In this document: piece by piece, positions 5,414-9,692 of the stretch
Numbering within the stretch: the first letter of the stretch is position 1
Layout: every line of letters begins with the position of its first letter
Source: Bacillota bacterium
Lineage (GTDB): Bacteria; Bacillota; Sulfobacillia; JAJZYS01; JAJYTV01
Assembly: GCA_021806845.1 (NCBI GenBank)
Contig: JAKAPV010000100.1
Span: 1 to 9,692, forward strand
Length of the DNA stretch: 9,692 nt
Direction: 5' to 3'
Made by a program: the position numbers and the translations under genes
The notes under the pieces: generated by a model
What the model was told of the DNA's origin: nothing
What the model saw: only the letters and a program-made list of their open reading frames with translations
Databases searched by the model: none

Positions 5414-7318
5414 GTGTGCGGCATAGCGGGAATGATCGACCTGGACGGACGTGCCGAGCCGGCAAAAGCGCTTGAGAAAATGCTCGACTCCCTGCGCCAC
5501 CGCGGACCGGATGACGTCGGCACCTACGCCGCCCAGGGCATCGCGCTGGGCATGCGCCGGCTTGCGATCGTCGACCCAACAGGCGGCGAACAGCCGTTTT
5601 ACAGCGAGAATCGACGCATCGTTGCTGTCGTCAACGGCGAGATCTACAACCACCTCGAGTTGCGCGGCCGGCTGGCCGCAAAGGGACATACGTTCGCAGG
5701 CGGATCGGACGCCGAGGTCGTCGTGCACCTCTACGAAGAGTATGGCGAACACTTTCCGGAACATCTGCAGGGCATGTTCGCGGTCGCGCTTTGGGACGCC
5801 GGCATGCGCCGCCTCCTGCTGGCCCGTGACCCGGTTGGCATCAAGCCGCTGCTCTGGCGACGCACGCGCCACGGCTTTACTTTTGCTTCGGAACTGCGCT
5901 CGCTCCTGCACGTCGGCGAGGCACCCAAGCTGAACCTCGAGGCGGTCGACCGCTACCTCCTCTACCGCACGGCGGTCGGCGAGCAGACGATCATCGAGGG
6001 CATCCGCCGCGTACTGCCCGGCCACACCCTCGCGCTAGACGCCTCTGGGCGCATGCGGACGCGAAACTACGCTCCGCCGACGTCCGGCCGCGCTCCCGCC
6101 GAGGTCGAGGACCCGGTGGATGAACTCGACCGGCGCCTGGGTGACGCGGTGCGCAGCCACCTGCAGGGAGACCAGCCGATCGGCGTGCTGCTGTCAGGCG
6201 GCATCGACTCCGGCCTCGTGCTGCATTACGCGGCGCAGGAACTGCAGGACCTGCACGCATATACTGCAGGCTTCGTCGGTTTCGGCGACGAGGGCCAGGA
6301 GTTCGACGTCACGGCCGCTACCGCGAATGCCTACGGGGTTCCGCTGCACCGCCTGGAGATCACGCCGGAAGCGGCCGAGCGACATCTCTTGGCGGTGACG
6401 CAGGAGGTGGACGAACCGAACGGCGACCCTACCGCCTTGCCGCTGCGGGCTGTCGCCGAGCGCGCGGCGCAGGATGTGCCGGTGGTCCTCAGCGGAGAGG
6501 GCGCCGATGAACTGTTCGCCGGCTACCCCGGCTACTATGAGCCGCTGGTGGTGGAGCGCTTTCAGCGCAGCGTGCCAAAGGGCCTGCGGCGCGCGCTCGC
6601 CAAGCTGCCGCCGGGTATCCCCGGCCGCGGCTTCGCCCAGCGCAGCCTCACCCCGCTTTCCGAGCGGTATCTCGGCATCGGCATGAGCTGGACCGGCGCA
6701 AGCCGCATGGCGCTCTACGCGCCGGACATGCGGGCCCACGTGGCTGGCGCGGACCCGGACGCCCTCGCCCGCAGCGCATTCGAGGAGGCGGAAGCGGCGG
6801 GCGCGGACTGGCTTGGCGCGATGCTGCACGTCGACCGCACCGTATGGCTGCCGGACGAAGCGCTGCTCAAGCTCGACCGCCTGACGATGTCCTTCGGACT
6901 CGAGGCGCGCGTGCCGTTCTTGGACATGGGCGTCGTGGAGTTCGCGGACAGCCTTCCGTGGCAGCGCAAGCTGGACGGAGGGCAGGGCAAATGGGTCCTG
7001 CGCCAGGTGGCCCGGCGCCATCTGCCGCCGGAGGTGGCCACGCGCCGCAAGCGCGGGTTTCCGTCTCCGATCTCAAAGCTGCTGGCGGGTCCGCTGCGGG
7101 ACCTCGCCTACGACTACCTCACCGACGACACGGCCAGGGAGCGGGGGCTCTTCGACGTGCAAGCGGTGCGGCAGGCGCTGCAGAGCATGAAGGGCCGGCC
7201 GAATGGATCGGGCCGGCTCGTCTACGTGCTCTTGGCATTGGAACTCTGGCTGCGCCAGGTCTACGACACGGCGGTCGTGGCCGCCGACGCGGGGGCGCGC
7301 CAAGGATTCGGAACTTAG
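5414..7318 (+). CDS. asnB: Asparagine synthetase (glutamine-hydrolysing)
   Basis: A complete 634-residue class B asparagine synthetase, which makes asparagine from aspartate, ATP and glutamine in the cytoplasm. The N-terminal glutaminase domain starts at Cys2, the catalytic nucleophile in MCGIAG. It carries RHRGPDD (28-34) and NGEIYNH (74-80), both glutamine-binding. The synthetase domain holds the ATP pyrophosphatase loop SGGIDS (261-266), SGEGADELFAGYPGY (360-374) and LDRLTMSFGLEARVPFLD (487-504). The start must be the GTG at 5414, because it places Cys at position 2; AGGGGGAGG lies 11 bases upstream. Length is normal (630-640). It appears to be a single-gene unit ending in a tail-to-tail overlap with the next gene. 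Relatives such as the Bacillus AsnO and AsnH types, or enzymes that amidate cell-wall or peptide substrates, cannot be fully excluded. Confidence 0.92.
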   Translation: MCGIAGMIDLDGRAEPAKALEKMLDSLRHRGPDDVGTYAAQGIALGMRRLAIVDPTGGEQPFYSENRRIVAVVNGEIYNHLELRGRLAAKGHTFAGGSDAEVVVHLYEEYGEHFPEHLQGMFAVALWDAGMRRLLLARDPVGIKPLLWRRTRHGFTFASELRSLLHVGEAPKLNLEAVDRYLLYRTAVGEQTIIEGIRRVLPGHTLALDASGRMRTRNYAPPTSGRAPAEVEDPVDELDRRLGDAVRSHLQGDQPIGVLLSGGIDSGLVLHYAAQELQDLHAYTAGFVGFGDEGQEFDVTAATANAYGVPLHRLEITPEAAERHLLAVTQEVDEPNGDPTALPLRAVAERAAQDVPVVLSGEGADELFAGYPGYYEPLVVERFQRSVPKGLRRALAKLPPGIPGRGFAQRSLTPLSERYLGIGMSWTGASRMALYAPDMRAHVAGADPDALARSAFEEAEAAGADWLGAMLHVDRTVWLPDEALLKLDRLTMSFGLEARVPFLDMGVVEFADSLPWQRKLDGGQGKWVLRQVARRHLPPEVATRRKRGFPSPISKLLAGPLRDLAYDYLTDDTARERGLFDVQAVRQALQSMKGRPNGSGRLVYVLLALELWLRQVYDTAVVAADAGARQGFGT

Positions 7319-7803
7319 AGTTTCGCCGCCCCGGGGCGCTGCGCGAAGGCACCGCCGATCGCTCCGGCCGCCGCACCGACCGCGATCCCGGCAACGACTG
7401 TGCCGACCAGCGCCGCAAGCACGCTGAGGGGCGGCCAGGGCATCTGCAGGTAGGCCGGATTGAACCGCTCGTTGCTTGACTGGATCCAGCTCATGTATCC
7501 GCCGCTCAGGAACAGCAGCGCGGTGCGCCAGAACCCTGCGAGGAGCTCCGCCATGAGGCCGGCGACTGCGCCGGCCATGGCGCTTTGCGGCGTCCCCATA
7601 CCCTGGCGCCCTACGCGAAAACCCGCGTAGGCGTAACAGAGGGCTTCCCCGAGGAACGCCGCAAGTGGCATGATGGTGCCCTCGCCCGTGGCACCGCCGG
7701 TGCCTCCGTGCACGAGGAAGACGGTCCAGACGATGACGGCGGCGGCGATTCCCATCGGCCAGGCGGCACGCCAGACGGGCCCCTGCAGACGCGGTAGACG
7801 CAA
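7315..7803 (-). CDS. Small multi-pass membrane protein of unknown function
   Basis: I do not recognise this 162-residue protein. It has about four hydrophobic segments, at roughly residues 16-33, 43-61, 74-101 and 124-150, joined by short loops, and the last is very rich in Gly and Ala. The basic N-terminus (RLPRLQGPVWR) suggests a cytoplasmic N-end. Its amino-acid makeup is that of a real membrane protein, unlike the arginine-rich readings of the same DNA in other frames. The leftmost start is a TTG at 7803 with only a weak purine stretch upstream. An ATG 16 codons later (7755) is the alternative and would place the first segment at the very N-terminus. Its TAA shares bases with the asnB stop, tail to tail. 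It is divergent from the rhomboid gene across 75 bases, which hints at, but does not show, a connection. Confidence 0.7.
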   Translation of the reverse strand: MRLPRLQGPVWRAAWPMGIAAAVIVWTVFLVHGGTGGATGEGTIMPLAAFLGEALCYAYAGFRVGRQGMGTPQSAMAGAVAGLMAELLAGFWRTALLFLSGGYMSWIQSSNERFNPAYLQMPWPPLSVLAALVGTVVAGIAVGAAAGAIGGAFAQRPGAAKL

Positions 7804-7878
7804 AGAAAATCGCTCGCTTTCTCACGTGTAGCGGGCCAAGTGGCGGCTCTGAGATAGAATGGGGCGGGAGGCGGTCAA

Positions 7879-8550
7879 TTGGGAAGGGCCATGCAACCTC
7901 GTGATATGCCTGCGACCTACGGCCTTTTGGCGCTGCTAGCAGTGATTTTCCTGGCCGAAGGCGGGCTTGCCGGCCAGCCGTCCACCTTTCGCCTCGTCCA
8001 GATGGGCGGACAAGTCAACGGCTACATCCTATTGGGCGGGCAGTGGTGGCGTCTCCTGACGGCCATGTTCCTGCACTTCAACTGGCTTCACATTCTGCTC
8101 AACGGGTGGAGCCTGTATGTCATGGGCCAGATCGTCGAGCCTGTTCTGGGGACGCGCAAGTTTCTGTTCGTTTACCTTGTCGGAGGCCTGTTCGGGGGAC
8201 TCGTGTCGCTCGCCTTCTACCCGCTCAACGTGCTGATGGTCGGAGCGTCCGGGGCGATCTTCGGCCTCTTGGGCGCGACGGCGGTGATCGCGCTGCATGC
8301 AGCCGGCCCCTCCCGCGGTTATCTTTTGCGCTGGCTGCTCTCGATCCTCGTGCTGAACCTCGGCTTCGACTTCACGATGCCGGGCATCGGCGTCTGGGAT
8401 CATGTCGGCGGGCTGATCGGCGGCTTCCTCGCGACCTATGTCGTGTACGCCTCGACCCGGGGCCGTACCGCGGTGGCCTACTCCGCCGGCGGAGCCTACG
8501 TCGTTCTGGCAGCCTTCCTGATCGCCTACGCGCAGCGCCTAGCGGGTTAG
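7879..8550 (+). CDS. Rhomboid family intramembrane serine protease
   Basis: A 223-residue membrane protease of the six- or seven-segment rhomboid family, which cleaves transmembrane proteins within the bilayer. The core is complete. WWRLLTAMFLHFNWLHILLN (56-75) gives the loop-1 Trp-Arg pair and the oxyanion-type H71-x3-N75. GASGAIFGLLG (122-132) carries the catalytic Ser124, and DHVGGLIGGFL (174-184) the catalytic His175. This Ser-His dyad matches GlpG Ser201 and His254. The TTG at 7879 is chosen because GGGAGG (7866-7871) lies 7 bases upstream. The ATG at 7891 is the alternative, with AAGGG very close to it. A possible -10 TAGAAT (7855-7860) precedes the gene but no -35 is clear. Substrates are unknown. 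A strong hairpin follows the stop. Confidence 0.92.
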   Translation: MGRAMQPRDMPATYGLLALLAVIFLAEGGLAGQPSTFRLVQMGGQVNGYILLGGQWWRLLTAMFLHFNWLHILLNGWSLYVMGQIVEPVLGTRKFLFVYLVGGLFGGLVSLAFYPLNVLMVGASGAIFGLLGATAVIALHAAGPSRGYLLRWLLSILVLNLGFDFTMPGIGVWDHVGGLIGGFLATYVVYASTRGRTAVAYSAGGAYVVLAAFLIAYAQRLAG

Positions 8551-8557
8551 CAAGACG

Positions 8558-8583
8558 AAGGAGGGGCCGTCCGGCCCCTCCTT
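8558..8583. terminator. Bidirectional hairpin terminator between rhomboid and ferredoxin genes
   Basis: A perfect 11-base stem, AAGGAGGGGCC with GGCCCCTCCTT, and a four-base GTCC loop lies seven bases after the rhomboid stop and nine bases after the end of the convergent ferredoxin gene. On the plus strand the stem ends in TTT, and on the minus strand it ends in a short TT run, so it can serve both genes. Confidence 0.75.
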
Positions 8584-8592
8584 TCCCCGGCG

Positions 8593-8835
8593 CTAGTTCT
8601 CGAAGTACACGCGGTTCTTGTCTAGGTAGCTTTCCCACTCTGCCGGCAGCATAGACTCTTCGAAGATGGCGGTTACCGGGCAGACGGCCTCGCAGGCGCC
8701 GCAGTTGATACAGTCATCGGGGTTGATGAACATCTGCTCGTCGTTCTCCCCGCCATGGATGCAGTCGACCGGGCAAACATCGACGCAAGACTTGTCCTTG
8801 GTCCCGATGCACGGTTCGGCGATCACGTACGCCAA
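8593..8835 (-). CDS. 7Fe ferredoxin ([3Fe-4S]/[4Fe-4S])
   Basis: An 80-residue soluble electron carrier. By analogy with the Thermus and Bacillus schlegelii 7Fe ferredoxins, Cys9, Cys17 and Cys52 should hold a [3Fe-4S] cluster. Cys21, Cys42, Cys45 and Cys48 should hold a [4Fe-4S] cluster (C-x2-C-x2-C-x3-C-P near 42-53), with Cys25 left free. The opening PCIGTKDKSC and the WESYLDKNR C-terminus fit that group closely. The start is TTG at 8835, supported by AGGAGG (8848-8843) seven bases upstream; the family starts at this point. A good promoter lies further upstream. Such ferredoxins serve 2-oxoacid oxidoreductases, cytochrome P450s and other redox enzymes, but none of these is nearby. The family call is firm; the partner is unknown. 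Confidence 0.95.
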   Translation of the reverse strand: MAYVIAEPCIGTKDKSCVDVCPVDCIHGGENDEQMFINPDDCINCGACEAVCPVTAIFEESMLPAEWESYLDKNRVYFEN

Positions 8836-8899
8836 GAGGCGGCCTCCTCACTCCGGGCTGCGCTGGGAGCCAGCGCCGGGTCGATGTTTCGTGACCTAC

Positions 8900-8928
8900 A
8901 ATATATACCCGGCCGCGTTCGGAGACAA
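8900..8928 (-). promoter_or_regulatory. Promoter of the ferredoxin gene
   Basis: On the minus strand, TTGTCT (8928-8923) and TATATT (8905-8900) are separated by exactly 17 bases, matching the sigma-70/SigA consensus at four and five of six positions. Transcription would begin near 8893 and give a leader of about 57 bases before the TTG start at 8835. Confidence 0.65.
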
Positions 8929-8952
8929 CAGTCATGGCGCACCGTGGCGGTG

Positions 8953-8961
8953 TGCTATAAT
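8953..8961 (+). promoter_or_regulatory. Extended -10 promoter of yqeG
   Basis: TGCTATAAT is a perfect extended -10 element (TG, one base, TATAAT). No good -35 is found at 15-18 bases upstream, which extended -10 promoters tolerate. Transcription would begin near 8968, about 20 bases before the TTG start and just before its ribosome binding site. It lies back to back with the ferredoxin promoter. Confidence 0.7.
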
Positions 8962-8988
8962 GCTTCCAACTTCGGAAGGGGATCTCGA

Positions 8989-9510
8989 TTGCTGTCGAAG
9001 CTGCGCCCGAACCTGTTCCTCGACTCCGTGCAGGCGATCGACCTGAGGCTCCTGCGCCGCAGGGGGATTCGGGGTGTCGTGCTGGACCTGGACAACACGC
9101 TGGCAGGGTGGCGGGCGCTGCAGCCCTCGCACGAGGTCGCGACGTGGCTCAAAGGGCTGCGGAGCCACAACATCGGCGCCGTCATCCTCAGCAATAACAG
9201 CAAGGGCCGGGTCGGGGATTTCGCGCGCTCCATCGGAGTGCCCTGCATTCCCAACGCGCGCAAGCCGCGCGTGCGCGGGTTCTTGCAGGCGATGCAGATG
9301 CTCGGCACGACGCCGAAAACGACTGCTGTGATCGGCGACCAGATGTTCACCGACATCCTGGGAGGCAACCGCGCCGGGTTCTTCACGATCCTGGTGTCGC
9401 CGCTGACCCGCGAGGAGTTCATCGGCACCAAGGCGGTGCGCAGGGTGGAGGGCATGGTCCTCCGCCACTTCGAGCGGCAAGGTCTCCAGCTTCCGACGCA
9501 CGCGGGCTGA
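8989..9510 (+). CDS. yqeG: YqeG family HAD-IIIA phosphatase
   Basis: A 173-residue cytoplasmic HAD-superfamily phosphatase, matching the usual length of about 170 for YqeG. All four HAD motifs are visible: DLDNT at 33-37 (Asp33 nucleophile, Asp35 acid/base), LSNN at 67-70, Lys92 in NARKPR, and GDQMFTD at 116-122 for the magnesium site. The opening LRPNLFLDSVQAID is also typical. The family is related to the yeast Gep4 and plant phosphatidylglycerophosphate phosphatases, so a role in phosphatidylglycerol synthesis is plausible but not proven here. The start is TTG at 8989, because GGAAGGGG (8974-8981) lies seven bases upstream and the perfect -10 element just before that. The reading frame is open further back, but that part is antisense to the ferredoxin gene. 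Probable aroE follows after about 100 bases. Confidence 0.92.
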   Translation: MLSKLRPNLFLDSVQAIDLRLLRRRGIRGVVLDLDNTLAGWRALQPSHEVATWLKGLRSHNIGAVILSNNSKGRVGDFARSIGVPCIPNARKPRVRGFLQAMQMLGTTPKTTAVIGDQMFTDILGGNRAGFFTILVSPLTREEFIGTKAVRRVEGMVLRHFERQGLQLPTHAG

Positions 9511-9524
9511 TGCCCGCAGTGCCT

Positions 9525-9553
9525 TCGCCAAGGCGGCGCCTGCCCCTTGGCGA
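9525..9553 (+). terminator. Hairpin between yqeG and aroE, terminator or attenuator
   Basis: A perfect nine-base inverted repeat, TCGCCAAGG with CCTTGGCGA, has an 11-base loop that contains the small palindrome GGCGCC. A short TTT follows at 9554-9556. It sits just after a smaller perfect hairpin, GCGGGC-TGAT-GCCCGC (9502-9517), that spans the yqeG stop codon. The T run is short, so termination may be partial. Confidence 0.45.
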
Positions 9554-9610
9554 TTTCGCTACATGCCTGAGGCTTGGTCCCGGGAAGCATAACGCGACGT
9601 ACAACGGGGT

Positions 9611-9692
9611 GTGGCGGTGGAGCTGCTTGGCCTGCTGGGCCAGGAGATAGACAAGTCCTACTCTCCGGCGATCATCGGAGCCGCGCTGCGGG
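9611..9692 (+). CDS. aroE: Probable shikimate dehydrogenase, N-terminus (partial)
   Basis: Only the first 27 residues are inside the window; the gene continues past the right edge. The sequence LLGLLGQEIDKSYSPAIIGA resembles the start of shikimate dehydrogenases, where GLIGxPIxHSxSPxxHNAA is the usual pattern. The two Ser residues of SYSP correspond to the shikimate-binding pair. The usual His-Asn after SP is replaced by Ile-Gly here, which lowers confidence. The start is GTG at 9611 or GTG at 9617, since an in-frame TAA lies at 9590-9592; no strong ribosome binding site is visible for either. The position after yqeG supports the call, because in many Bacilli aroE follows yqeG and yqeH. Confidence 0.6.
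   Translation, partial: MAVELLGLLGQEIDKSYSPAIIGAALR

Noticed and set aside
6194..7021. 275-codon antisense open frame inside asnB
   Set aside because: It lies wholly within a well-conserved asparagine synthetase and shows no motif; a shadow frame.
7073..7825. 250-codon open frame on the minus strand overlapping asnB and the small membrane protein
   Set aside because: Arg-rich and featureless, it overlaps the 3' end of asnB by almost 250 bases. The 7803-7315 frame gives a far more protein-like membrane sequence.
8755..8988. N-terminal extension of yqeG by 78 codons
   Set aside because: The extension is antisense to the ferredoxin gene and upstream of a perfect -10 element. The TTG at 8989 has a good ribosome binding site and gives the family's normal length.
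1..9692. A mobile element, prophage, defence system or CRISPR array
   Set aside because: No transposase, integrase, nuclease, toxin-antitoxin pair, terminal repeats or regularly spaced repeats were seen. All genes are of housekeeping or transport type with uniform GC-rich composition.

Overview
The window is GC-rich throughout and tightly packed with ordinary bacterial chromosomal genes on both strands. Several things suggest a GC-rich Gram-positive lineage of the Bacillota: strong AGGAGG-type ribosome binding sites, heavy use of TTG starts, a YqeG-type phosphatase just upstream of a probable aroE, and a 7Fe ferredoxin resembling the Thermus / Bacillus schlegelii type. This placement is inferred from gene content and has not been tested phylogenetically. 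No mobile element, CRISPR array, tRNA or rRNA was seen.

Layout, left to right. (1) 1-1180 (+): the tail of an ABC ATPase overlaps its ABC-2 permease, forming one exporter. (2) 1262-2281 (+): a YeiH-type putative sulfate exporter with an inverted repeat over its ribosome binding site. (3) 4452-2285 (-): a tight three-gene operon of GTP cyclohydrolase II (ribA), a small Rieske ferredoxin and a BphA4-type ferredoxin reductase. It is a riboflavin gene followed by a flavin-dependent electron-transfer pair with no oxygenase in view. (4) 4453-4658: a divergent control region with several small palindromes. (5) 4659-5213 (+): a permuted papain-fold (YiiX-like) hydrolase gene followed by a hairpin terminator. 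(6) 5414-7318 (+): glutamine-dependent asparagine synthetase. (7) 7803-7315 (-): an unrecognised small membrane protein, convergent with and overlapping asnB. (8) 7879-8550 (+): a rhomboid protease, separated by a bidirectional terminator from (9) 8835-8593 (-), the 7Fe ferredoxin. (10) 8989-9510 (+): YqeG, divergent from the ferredoxin, then the start of a probable aroE running off the right edge.

The clearest functional link is the ribA operon: GTP cyclohydrolase II starts the pathway to FMN and FAD, and the third gene encodes an FAD enzyme expected to reduce the Rieske protein encoded by the second. The divergent ferredoxin and yqeG genes have good back-to-back promoters. The other genes look like independent units.

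I did not find a convincing novel multi-gene system. The items most worth a second look are the oxygenase-less Rieske/reductase pair behind ribA, the palindrome filling the ribA promoter spacer, the inverted repeat over the sulfate exporter's ribosome binding site, and the high share of TTG starts.
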